Positions 21,337-28,475 of a stretch of 29,275 bases of DNA are shown piece by piece. The DNA comes from CAZBEA01 sp964490835. GTDB lineage: Bacteria > Patescibacteriota > Microgenomatia > Levybacterales > GWA1-39-11. The stretch covers positions 1-29,275 of the forward strand of contig CAZBEA010000007.1 of the NCBI GenBank assembly GCA_964490835.1. Direction: 5' to 3'. The translations under genes and the position numbers were made by a program. Position 1 is the stretch's first letter, and the number at the start of each line of letters is the position of its first letter. The notes beneath the pieces are model-generated. The model worked only from the letters and a program-made list of their open reading frames with translations. It was not told where the DNA came from and made no database searches.

Positions 21337-22302
21337 ATGATGACCATTCAAGAAATATACGAACTCGCAATCGACATGGGAATTAAATCCGATCCTCGTG
21401 GAGCAAAAGAAGTTCTTGCGCTCATGAAGTCATGGGAGAAAGAATACAAGGAAATGAGCCCCAAACAAAAAAAATATTATGACACGGAAAGTTTTACCAA
21501 CCCGTACTCCGATTCTAGACTCATGTTCGGCGACCCAAAGAAAAAAGTAAACGTTGTGACGGCAGGCATCGATGCAAATCCGGCAGAAATTTTACTGGCC
21601 GATAGATTACGCGAAAAGGGTAGGAGTGTTGACATGGTGATTGGCCATCATCCTGTCGGACACGGACTTGCAGGAATGCATGAGGTTATGGATGTTCAGG
21701 TAGATATGTATGAAAATGCAGGCGTCCCCGCAAACGTCGCCCACGGGTTGTTTGAGGCACGTAAAAAAGAAGTTGCAGAATATATGTCGCCGCTCAATTT
21801 GTTTCAAACCGTAGACACAGCAAGGCTACTTGATATGCCACTGCTGATTCTTCATACCATTTGGGATAATATTGGGCATGATTTCTTAAGCAATCTTGTT
21901 AATAAGAAAAAATATCGAACCGTTGGAGAAGTTTTGGAGATAGTCTCTGAAATTCCCGAGTTCATCGAGTCTTCAAAGGTTAAGAATGGGCCTTCAATTG
22001 CATCGGGGAGTGAAAAAAGTAGAGCCGGTAAGGTAGTCGTTAATTTCACCGGTGGAACCAATCCGTCGAAGGAATTATATATGGAATTGGCAAAAGCCGG
22101 AGTCGGAACAATAGTTGAAATGCATGTTCCGGCTGATGCATTAAAAGAATTACGAAAATTACACATTAATGTTGTCGATTGTGGGCATATGGCAGCAGAT
22201 TCTATTGGTGCAAATATATTTCTTGATGAGTTGGAGCAGCGCGGTGTGGAATCAATCCCAACTTCGGGACTTATGCGCGTAAAAAGAAAGGGGAAAAAAT
22301 GA
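21337..22302 (+). CDS. NIF3-family metal-binding protein
   Basis: This 321-residue protein has VIGHHPVGHG (101-110), the conserved His pair of the NIF3/YbgI (GTP cyclohydrolase type 2-like) family, and near the end INVVDCGHMAADSIGANIFL, the second metal-binding block. The N-terminal part (MMTIQEIYELAIDMGIKSDP, then a Lys-rich helix and TNPYSDSRL) is the extended form seen in some thermophile and CPR members. NIF3 proteins are widespread dinuclear-metal proteins without a firm physiological role. The TGA stop overlaps the ATG of efp (ATGA), so translation is coupled. Confidence 0.85.
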   Translation: MMTIQEIYELAIDMGIKSDPRGAKEVLALMKSWEKEYKEMSPKQKKYYDTESFTNPYSDSRLMFGDPKKKVNVVTAGIDANPAEILLADRLREKGRSVDMVIGHHPVGHGLAGMHEVMDVQVDMYENAGVPANVAHGLFEARKKEVAEYMSPLNLFQTVDTARLLDMPLLILHTIWDNIGHDFLSNLVNKKKYRTVGEVLEIVSEIPEFIESSKVKNGPSIASGSEKSRAGKVVVNFTGGTNPSKELYMELAKAGVGTIVEMHVPADALKELRKLHINVVDCGHMAADSIGANIFLDELEQRGVESIPTSGLMRVKRKGKK

Positions 22303-22853
22303 TTTCCGTAACAGAACTTCGCGCGGGAACTTTGTACGAAGAGGGAAGCGAACTGCTTCAGGTCGTGTCATACGAACATATAAAAATGGGTCGTGGATCG
22401 GCCAACATTAAAGTTAAAGTTCGAAACCTTAGAAGTGGGGCTATCTTGGAAAAAAGCTTTATCTCCGGCGCCATGGTCCGAGACGTTCAAGTCCAAAATC
22501 GCGAAATGCAATTCCTATATAAAGATTCCAGCGAAGCAACGTTTATGGATCCAAATTCGTTTGAACAGCTCGCAATTCCTCTCAAACAACTTCCCGGACA
22601 CGAATACCTCATCGAAGGGAATACAGCAATTATTCAGTTTTACCAAGAAGAGCCATTGGCTCTTCAACTTCCTCCAAAAGTTACCGTGAAAGTGACAGAG
22701 ACGGCACCAAACCTCAAAGGTAACAGCGCAAGTAATGTGTATAAAGACGCGACACTCGAAAACGGAGTGAAGGTACGTGTTCCTCTTTTTATAGAGGAGG
22801 GTGATAGTATAGTTGTTGATACCAGGGACGGGAGCTACACAAAAAGAGCATAG
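22299..22853 (+). CDS. efp: Elongation factor P with Arg at the modification site
   Basis: This 184-residue, three-domain protein relieves ribosome stalling at polyproline. The domain I loop reads IKMGRGSANIKVK, with Arg32 at the tip where E. coli has the modified Lys34 (PGKGQA). Domains II and III are typical (FLYKDSSEATFMD; ELPPKV-like ALQLPPKVTVKV; GVKVRVPLFIEEGDSIVVDTRDG at the C-terminus). Arg32 occurs in EarP-rhamnosylated EF-P and also in unmodified or unknown types such as that of Thermotoga. No earP is in the window. Several proteins here have Pro-rich linkers that would need EF-P. A weak Shine-Dalgarno site (AAGGGG) is upstream. Confidence 0.96.
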   Translation: MISVTELRAGTLYEEGSELLQVVSYEHIKMGRGSANIKVKVRNLRSGAILEKSFISGAMVRDVQVQNREMQFLYKDSSEATFMDPNSFEQLAIPLKQLPGHEYLIEGNTAIIQFYQEEPLALQLPPKVTVKVTETAPNLKGNSASNVYKDATLENGVKVRVPLFIEEGDSIVVDTRDGSYTKRA

Positions 22854-22861
22854 GACCCATC

Positions 22862-23533
22862 ATGCACTATATTATTCTACTTATTGCGGTATTTATCTCA
22901 TTTTTTATTCTCCACAGCCTCTCAAAAGACGATTTCGTATTGATCCGAAAAAATATTTCACCATTCCAAATGTTTGATTTGGCAATTCTTGCACTTGTGG
23001 TTTCATTTATTTGCGGGAGGCTTTTTTATGTGTTTGATACGAGGAATATCGAGATTGTACATATCCTTAGGTTTTTTTATATTCTGAAGTTCGGCGGTTT
23101 TTCATTCATAGGAGCAATAATTGGGTTTAACGTGGGGGTATTTTTACTATTTCGCGGAAAAAGCGCGTTCAAGCGTATGTTTGATATGTATTCTATATCG
23201 TTTTTTCCAATATTTCTTTTCAGTGTATTTATTACCCCGGCATCAAACTATAAAACTATTCTCATAGGAATTTTAGTGCCAATTTTATTGGTTGCTTTCC
23301 TGTTATTTTTAAAAGTCCACAAGGAATACAAATTGCGAGACGGTAGTATTTCGGCATTAACACTTTTATTCGTTTCGGGCCTTTGCCTATATATCGCTAT
23401 GATTTCCTCCTCACCCGTAATTATTTGGAGATTTTCGCTCTCAGCCCTGCTTTCGATGGGAGTTTTGGTTTCTTCAGTCGTATTTTTTATTTTTAATGAA
23501 CGGCATATGTTAAAACTGCGTCATGGAAAATAG
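22862..23533 (+). CDS. Polytopic membrane protein, degenerate Lgt-like
   Basis: This 223-residue protein has about seven hydrophobic segments. Two stretches recall prolipoprotein diacylglyceryl transferase: FDLAILALVVSFICGRLFYV (38-57; family D....l..i....GaRl.yv) and GGFSFIGAIIGFNVGVFL (78-95; family GGlsfhGgliG). The catalytic His of GGxSFHG is Ile here, the essential Arg/Glu positions after it are not visible, and the length is 40-60 residues below normal Lgt. It may be an inactive or repurposed relative. The ATG is 8 nt after efp and its end overlaps the rlu start by 11 nt. Confidence 0.5.
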   Translation: MHYIILLIAVFISFFILHSLSKDDFVLIRKNISPFQMFDLAILALVVSFICGRLFYVFDTRNIEIVHILRFFYILKFGGFSFIGAIIGFNVGVFLLFRGKSAFKRMFDMYSISFFPIFLFSVFITPASNYKTILIGILVPILLVAFLLFLKVHKEYKLRDGSISALTLLFVSGLCLYIAMISSSPVIIWRFSLSALLSMGVLVSSVVFFIFNERHMLKLRHGK

Positions 23534-24284
23534 TTCAATTAAAATTCTTTTTGAAAATGATCAGTTTCTCATAGTGGACAAGCCTGCAGGGATGGTTGTA
23601 AATAAAGCGGACACGCAAAAAACACTGACCGTTCAAGAGTGGTTAGAGCAGGGTGTGAACAAAAAAATTCTTAACGAGCTATCAAGCACACAGGACGAAT
23701 TGGAAAAAGAATTTTTTTTGCGAGGAGGGATTGTTCACAGGCTTGATAAAGAAACTTCAGGCATTCTGGTTTTGGCCAAGACACCACAAGCATTCGAACA
23801 CCTGAAAAATCAATTTAAAAGCGGTCTTACCCAAAAAACATACCTCACATTGGTTCATGGAAGAGTTGCACCAAGGGAAGGGGAAATAAACGTTCCGATT
23901 GGACGCCTTCCATGGAATCGTATGCGATTCGGAGTTTTGGTAGGAGGTCGTGAGGCTCAAACATTCTATAAAGTTATACGATATTTTCTGCAGAGTGAAG
24001 GAAAGAAGAGAAATCCCCTTACACTCGTTGAAATGTACCCCAAAACAGGCCGTACTCATCAAATTCGGGTTCACATGCAGCATTTAGGATTCCCATTATT
24101 TTCCGATGAATTGTATGCCGGTCGCAAACAAGCCAAAGCAGACCGAAAACTACTTCCCAGGCATTTTCTCCACGCCGTAAGATTAACACTTACCCCTCCC
24201 GGAGAAAATTCGCCCAGAACTTTTGAATCTCCGCTTCCGGAAGTTCTTCGAACATTTTTGGAAAGCCTTGAGGCCACAAACTAA
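23523..24284 (+). CDS. RluA/RluD-family pseudouridine synthase
   Basis: This 253-residue enzyme carries the signature GGIVHRLDKETSGILVLAK (68-86) with catalytic Asp75, an N-terminal FLIVDKPAGMVV (residues 15-26), and the C-terminal PKTGRTHQIRVHMQHLGFPL, all diagnostic of the RluA/RluC/RluD group. No S4 RNA-binding domain precedes it, so it is the RluA-like short form. It converts uridine in rRNA or tRNA to pseudouridine; target sites cannot be read from sequence. It overlaps the Lgt-like gene by 11 nt and belongs to the NIF3-efp operon. Confidence 0.93.
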   Translation: MENSSIKILFENDQFLIVDKPAGMVVNKADTQKTLTVQEWLEQGVNKKILNELSSTQDELEKEFFLRGGIVHRLDKETSGILVLAKTPQAFEHLKNQFKSGLTQKTYLTLVHGRVAPREGEINVPIGRLPWNRMRFGVLVGGREAQTFYKVIRYFLQSEGKKRNPLTLVEMYPKTGRTHQIRVHMQHLGFPLFSDELYAGRKQAKADRKLLPRHFLHAVRLTLTPPGENSPRTFESPLPEVLRTFLESLEATN

Positions 24285-24302
24285 CTACTCCGTGATCTCC
24301 AG

Positions 24303-24331
24303 TTGAATATATTTTGCTCTTCCTCTAGACT
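24303..24331 (+). promoter_or_regulatory. Leaderless-type promoter for the antiporter gene
   Basis: TTGAAT (24303-24308), a 17-bp spacer, TAGACT (24326-24331), then 9 nt to the ATG at 24341. Confidence 0.6.
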
Positions 24332-24340
24332 AGATTTTAT

Positions 24341-26011
24341 ATGCATTCTGTTTTTACGGAATTGACTATTATTGTCTCGGTAGCAGCAATTTTGGCAATA
24401 CTATTCAGAATTCTTCGACAGCCCCCAATTCTTGCCTATATCACTGCAGGAATTCTGTTGGGGGCGCTCAACTTTTTTCATGTCGCAAATACGGAAATTC
24501 TTAAAACTTTAGGGGAATTTGGAATTACGTTTCTTCTCTTCATGCTCGGGCTAGAGCTCAAAATATCTGAGCTAAAATCCGTTGGGAAAGTCGCTGCCAT
24601 CGCCGGGCTTGGACAAATAATTTTCACGAGCATTATTGGATTTGGAATTACAAAGATCCTAGGATTTTCTGTTGTCGAGTCGCTATATATTTCAATTGCG
24701 ATGACGTTTTCAAGCACAGTCATTATCGTAAAATTACTATCCGACAAGAAAGATCAGAATAGTCTATATGGGAAAATATCCGTTGGAATTTTATTGGTTC
24801 AAGATTTCACCGCAATTTTGATTCTTATTTTGCTTTCCAGTTTGGGCCAGTCATCAGAATTTTCTCCCATTTCATTCTTACTGGTACTCGTAAAAGCCAT
24901 AGCGTTATTCACGGTCACAATTCTTGCAAGTAAATACATCCTTCCGCGTATCATTGCATTTATCGCAGCATCGCATGAGGCTCTTTTTATATTCACGATT
25001 GCCTTCGCATTGTTTGTGTCTGCGTTTGTTTCATCGCCTCTTATCGGGTTTTCTATAGAGATTGGTGGTCTTCTGGCAGGGCTCGCATTGGCAAATTCAT
25101 CTGAAAATTATCATATTTTTGCTAGAATCCGACCATTGAGAGATTTTTTTATAACGCTGTTTTTTGTCTTCTTAGGAGCTCAGATGGACCTTTCAAATAT
25201 CGGTTCTATTTGGATTCAAGCAATGATTTTATCTCTTTTTGTTCTTATCGGAAATCCTTTAATCGTCATTATTGTTCTGGGAATTATGGGATTTCACAAA
25301 AAAATTGGATTTTTAGTTGGAACTGCGGTTGCTCAGATCTCGGAATTTAGCCTCATTCTTGTTTTCTTGGGAAACAAACTGACGCATATCGAAAACGAAG
25401 TCATCTCCCTCATGGCGCTCATTGGGATTATTACTTTTTCGACCTCAACATATATGATCATGAATGCAAACAAATTGTATAAAAAGCTAGGTCCAAGAAT
25501 AACGCTTTTTGACAAGAGATCGGCTCATTCACTGCCTTCGGAAAAGAAAAATCTTGAACACCATATTGTTTTAATTGGTGCCCACAGAGGCGGAGAGGTG
25601 ATTATTGAAAAACTTCAAGAGCTGGATCGGGATTTTCTCGTTGTAGACTTCGACCCTGACGTAGTTAAAAAAATGGAGCAAAATGGAATAAATGTATTAT
25701 TCGGTGATATCTCCGACCCGGAAATTCAGGATAAAGCGCAATTTGATACATGCGACCTTGTTGTATCATCGAATGTAGATAGAGAAGATAACGAAGCAGT
25801 AATCAAAGGGCTGGCAGAAGTTAACCAAAACGCACAATTTATCTGTCTTGCTCGGGACGGTTATGATGCAAAGGAATTATATAAGAAAGGTGCAAGTTAC
25901 GTTGTTATTCCTCGTCATTCAAGCGGAAAATATATTGCAGAAATTTTAGGATCAGGTGAATTGGGAAGATTGTCGAAACTCAAAAACCGCGATCTGAAAG
26001 AGCTTGCATAA
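24341..26011 (+). CDS. CPA2 cation:proton antiporter with TrkA-N domain (Kef-type)
   Basis: This 556-residue protein has a membrane domain (about 1-385, roughly 12 segments) with the CPA2 signature TFSSTVIIVKLLSDKKDQNS and GILLVQDFTAILIL, including the conserved Gln-Asp. LLAGLALANS and QISEFSLIL are further family blocks. A linker leads to a C-terminal Rossmann TrkA-N domain (about 405-530; HHIVLIGAHRGGEVIIEKL, VVDFDPDVV, VLFGDISDPEI). Such proteins exchange K+ or Na+ for H+ and are gated by nucleotide binding. The first glycines read GAHRGG rather than GxGxxG. It heads an operon with the LytR_C gene 3 nt later. Confidence 0.92.
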   Translation: MHSVFTELTIIVSVAAILAILFRILRQPPILAYITAGILLGALNFFHVANTEILKTLGEFGITFLLFMLGLELKISELKSVGKVAAIAGLGQIIFTSIIGFGITKILGFSVVESLYISIAMTFSSTVIIVKLLSDKKDQNSLYGKISVGILLVQDFTAILILILLSSLGQSSEFSPISFLLVLVKAIALFTVTILASKYILPRIIAFIAASHEALFIFTIAFALFVSAFVSSPLIGFSIEIGGLLAGLALANSSENYHIFARIRPLRDFFITLFFVFLGAQMDLSNIGSIWIQAMILSLFVLIGNPLIVIIVLGIMGFHKKIGFLVGTAVAQISEFSLILVFLGNKLTHIENEVISLMALIGIITFSTSTYMIMNANKLYKKLGPRITLFDKRSAHSLPSEKKNLEHHIVLIGAHRGGEVIIEKLQELDRDFLVVDFDPDVVKKMEQNGINVLFGDISDPEIQDKAQFDTCDLVVSSNVDREDNEAVIKGLAEVNQNAQFICLARDGYDAKELYKKGASYVVIPRHSSGKYIAEILGSGELGRLSKLKNRDLKELA

Positions 26012-26014
26012 TTA

Positions 26015-26836
26015 ATGATTCCCATGAAAGGTAATTCCCAAAATCCATCTTTTGTATATTTGAAAATTTTTTTGGTAGTTTTTCTCCTTTTAACTTTAGG
26101 GACAATGATCAGCAGAGTATATCAATTGCTGAAGAACAAAACATTCGACGAGCGATTCTATGCGGTCGCAATGGTAGGACAAAACACAACCGAAGTTATA
26201 TCGTTTACAAAAAATGATTCTCAAATTAAAATTTCCAAGTTGCATATTGAGAATACGAATGAACTGTTAAAAAATAAATCTCTATTCGAAAAAAGTTTTA
26301 TTCTCGGCATTCCGTTATCGGCTTCCATTGAGGTAAATAAAAAAAGCTCCGATATTTTAATTCTTCCTAACATATTGGCTCATGTTTTCGGGAAGAAAGA
26401 GGTTGGATCTCAAAGAATTGGGGATATTGATTACTTATTTATGTACCTTGCTCTCAAAAAAATAAATCCGGAAGAAATTGTAGAAAAGAAAGTTCACATA
26501 CAAGATCTTCAAAATAAGACAGTTAATCCGGATGAACTGTCTGAATTATTCCGAAGTGATAGTATAGTAAATCAAAAGCTAAGCATAAGCATCATTAACA
26601 CATCGGGAGTGGGTGGGGCTGCAAGAAGAATCGCGGATATTCTCGAGATGACTGGATACTACGTTATCTCAGTCGATTCAGACGAGCTACAAGACAATAC
26701 GAGTGTTGAAATGAGTTCGACGAAAGAGTCATTTTTGTTCTCATATCTATTTGGGGTAGAGCCAAAGATTATCGAAAAGAATAGATTGGAGGATGTGAAA
26801 GTGATTATAGGAAGAAATGCGTTTAAAGATCTTTGA
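26015..26836 (+). CDS. Membrane-anchored protein with LytR C-terminal-like domain
   Basis: This 273-residue protein has one membrane anchor (about 14-38), an extracytoplasmic region with no recognised fold (40-185) and a C-terminal module (about 190-273). The module reads LSISIINTSGVGGAARRIAD, then LEMTGYYVISVDSDE and a final VKVIIGRNAFKDL. This is the LytR_C/CpsA_C form (v.V.N.sg..G.a...a..L...G..v). No LCP catalytic domain is present. It may take part in wall-polymer handling; the role is inferred from the module only. The ATG is 3 nt after the antiporter stop, and an in-frame ATG at 26024 is an alternative start. Confidence 0.7.
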   Translation: MIPMKGNSQNPSFVYLKIFLVVFLLLTLGTMISRVYQLLKNKTFDERFYAVAMVGQNTTEVISFTKNDSQIKISKLHIENTNELLKNKSLFEKSFILGIPLSASIEVNKKSSDILILPNILAHVFGKKEVGSQRIGDIDYLFMYLALKKINPEEIVEKKVHIQDLQNKTVNPDELSELFRSDSIVNQKLSISIINTSGVGGAARRIADILEMTGYYVISVDSDELQDNTSVEMSSTKESFLFSYLFGVEPKIIEKNRLEDVKVIIGRNAFKDL

Positions 26837-26842
26837 TATAAT
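26834..26842 (+). promoter_or_regulatory. Extended -10 promoter for the 30-residue peptide gene
   Basis: TGA-TATAAT, in which TGA is the stop codon of the preceding gene and doubles as the TGn extension. It ends 9 nt before the ATG at 26852. Confidence 0.55.
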
Positions 26843-26851
26843 TTTTAAAAT

Positions 26852-26944
26852 ATGGGATTTTGGATTTTTGTCGGATGTGTTTTGATTGTGGCGATTCTGT
26901 GGACTGTTATTTCCTTTAGAAGGGATTTAGAAAGAAGAGACTGA
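26852..26944 (+). CDS. 30-residue single-pass membrane peptide
   Basis: A short gene, ATG to TGA, encodes 30 residues. Residues 2-22 are hydrophobic with Trp at 4 and 17 (GFWIFVGCVLIVAILWTVIS), followed by a charged tail FRRDLERRD. The positive tail suggests the C-terminus stays in the cytoplasm. It has a TATAAT extended -10 box ending 9 nt upstream, the same layout as the larger genes here, and its stop abuts the stop of the converging TPR gene. It may be a small partner of the antiporter or LytR_C protein. Without homologues in view the call is moderate. Confidence 0.55.
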   Translation: MGFWIFVGCVLIVAILWTVISFRRDLERRD

Positions 26945-27577
26945 TTATTTGACGTTGAATGTCACAAAAGAAGGTTGATTCTGGAATTTTTTTGCGCATT
27001 TAACTTCTTTTATAAAGACAGTCACGCTTTTTTCGGAAATTGCTTTGATACAGGCTTGGTATTCATTTCCACCACCCATGAGTTTTACCAATCGTAGTCC
27101 TATTGAATCCGGCAGCATTCCAATGAATTTTTTTTCACGCGTGAGTGCAAAAATCTTAGAACGTTTTATTGCCAAAATTACCGGATCACCGGGTTGAAGA
27201 AACGAAATACTTTTAAAATCTGACAGATTTTTCAATTCAACATTTTTTGTTTTTCCTGCTTCTTCGATGAAGAAATCGCTTCGCATATGCACACCGTTGG
27301 AAGCGTGACTATCGGAATTTGCTACGTGAGGCGAATTCATCCTCTTGAGGTTTTTAACCGCAATCGGATTGGTCGGGTCGATTTCAATTACCAAATTGTA
27401 CGTATTTTCGGCTTCCTGACGGTCTCCTTTTTGCAGATACGAAAATGCAAGTCTATTAAGCGTATCAATATCATTAGGCTTTTCTTGAAGAATTTGTTGA
27501 TTTATCTTAATTGCTTCAATCCAATTATTTTCTAGTGCGTATGCAATTGCTTGGTCTTTTAAGGGGGTATTGTTCAT
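26945..27577 (-). CDS. TPR protein with HIRAN-like C-terminal domain
   Basis: This 210-residue soluble protein has N-terminal tetratricopeptide repeats at about 6-80 (ALENNWIEAIKINQQILQEK; DIDTLNRLAFSYLQKGDRQE; AENTYNLVIEIDPTNPIAVK). A beta-rich C-terminal domain follows at about 125-205. Its segment FLQPGDPVILAIKRSKIFAL then KKFIGMLPDSIGLRLVKLM and ACIKAISEKSVTVFIKEV has the order of HIRAN domains (lkpGdpv.l......ai.v....iGylp...a..l), a fold that binds DNA ends in Rad5-type proteins. That match is by eye. A TACACT box and a short AAGGA Shine-Dalgarno site precede the ATG. It diverges from yebC. Confidence 0.6.
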   Translation of the reverse strand: MNNTPLKDQAIAYALENNWIEAIKINQQILQEKPNDIDTLNRLAFSYLQKGDRQEAENTYNLVIEIDPTNPIAVKNLKRMNSPHVANSDSHASNGVHMRSDFFIEEAGKTKNVELKNLSDFKSISFLQPGDPVILAIKRSKIFALTREKKFIGMLPDSIGLRLVKLMGGGNEYQACIKAISEKSVTVFIKEVKCAKKFQNQPSFVTFNVK

Positions 27578-27582
27578 TCCTT

Positions 27583-27610
27583 AGTGTAAAAACGAATGCA
27601 AAAATTGTAA
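27583..27610 (-). promoter_or_regulatory. Promoter for the TPR gene
   Basis: Minus strand TTACAA (27610-27605), a 16-bp spacer, TACACT (27588-27583), then 5 nt to the ATG at 27577. AAGGA between box and ATG would be at most partly transcribed. Confidence 0.45.
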
Positions 27611-27620
27611 TATATTTTTC

Positions 27621-27650
27621 TTGAAAATGTCAAGACCAATACCGTATAAT
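27621..27650 (+). promoter_or_regulatory. Leaderless-type promoter for yebC
   Basis: TTGAAA (27621-27626), an 18-bp spacer, TATAAT (27645-27650), then 8 nt to the ATG at 27659. Confidence 0.7.
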
Positions 27651-27658
27651 TCATTTTT

Positions 27659-28378
27659 ATGAGCGGACATAGTAAATGGTCGACAATCAAAAGGCAAAAG
27701 GGAGTTGCCGATGCGAAGCGGGGTCAAGCATTCACAAAAATTTCCAACGCTATAACAATTGCCGTGAGACAAGGCGCGGGAGTAACCGACCCTAATAGTA
27801 ATTTCAAGCTGAGGCTTGCGATAGAAAAGGCCAGGGAGGCGAATATGCCCAAGGACAACATTGACAGGGCAATAAAAAGAGCCGAAGGGAAGGGGGAAGG
27901 AGTAGTTGAGGAAATTATGTACGAAGGTTTTGGTCCGGGAGGAGTCGCATTTATTATTGAAACCGTAACGGATAATAGGCAGAGAACATTTTCCGAAGTG
28001 AGAAATATTATCAGCAAGAATGGGGGGAATTTGGGTGAGCCGGGATCAGTCAGCTACCTTTTTGATAAAGTGGGTGAGATCGTTGTTCAAAAGGGACCCA
28101 AATCCTTTGATGAGGTATTTTCCGTATGTCTTGAGCTCGGTGTGGACGACATAGAGGATGATGATCAAGTCTTTTTTGTATACGTTTCACCTTCAAATCT
28201 TTTTGATATAAAAAAGCAACTTGAAGAAAAGCAATTTCTTATAGAGAGTGCAGAGATCGTATATAAACCCAAAACATCCATAGAATTACCGGAAGTTGAT
28301 CAAGAAAAAATTTTCTCTATTGCAGAAAAGCTGGAGGAGTTAGACGATGTTCAGAAAGTATCGCATAATCTCTCATAA
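27659..28378 (+). CDS. yebC: YebC/TACO1-family translation or transcription factor
   Basis: This 239-residue protein starts MSGHSKWSTIKRQKGVADAK, the family hallmark, with KISNAITIAVRQGAG, NFKLRLAIEKAREANMPKDN and GFGPGGVAFIIETVTDN following. It has the three-domain YebC layout and normal length. YebC proteins were first described as transcription regulators; recent work on YebC and TACO1 points to a role on ribosomes at proline-rich stretches. That would match EF-P and the Pro-rich proteins in this window. Its promoter ends 8 nt upstream. A weak hairpin follows the stop. Confidence 0.96.
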   Translation: MSGHSKWSTIKRQKGVADAKRGQAFTKISNAITIAVRQGAGVTDPNSNFKLRLAIEKAREANMPKDNIDRAIKRAEGKGEGVVEEIMYEGFGPGGVAFIIETVTDNRQRTFSEVRNIISKNGGNLGEPGSVSYLFDKVGEIVVQKGPKSFDEVFSVCLELGVDDIEDDDQVFFVYVSPSNLFDIKKQLEEKQFLIESAEIVYKPKTSIELPEVDQEKIFSIAEKLEELDDVQKVSHNLS

Positions 28379-28379
28379 A

Positions 28380-28406
28380 GAGTAAAAAAATTACTCATTT
28401 ATTCTT
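28380..28406 (+). terminator. Weak possible terminator after yebC
   Basis: GAGTAA (28380-28385), a 5-A loop, TTACTC (28391-28396), then ATTTATTCTT. The stem is only 6 bp and AT-rich, so the call is weak. Confidence 0.35.
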
Positions 28407-28452
28407 TCAATATTCCTTTCAGGCTCGATATTCTATTTTTTATCGGCTAAAT

Positions 28453-28461
28453 TGGTATAAT
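28453..28461 (+). promoter_or_regulatory. Extended -10 promoter for the last membrane protein gene
   Basis: TGG-TATAAT ends 14 nt before the ATG at 28476. An overlapping TAGACT (28461-28466) ends 9 nt before it and would give a leaderless mRNA. Confidence 0.5.
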
Positions 28462-28475
28462 AGACTGATCAACGT

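Noticed and set aside
21306..21386. Upstream open frame beginning at ATG 21306 before the NIF3 gene
   Set aside because: It is out of frame with NIF3, overlaps its start, has no plausible composition, and the ATG is only 4 nt after the -10 box.
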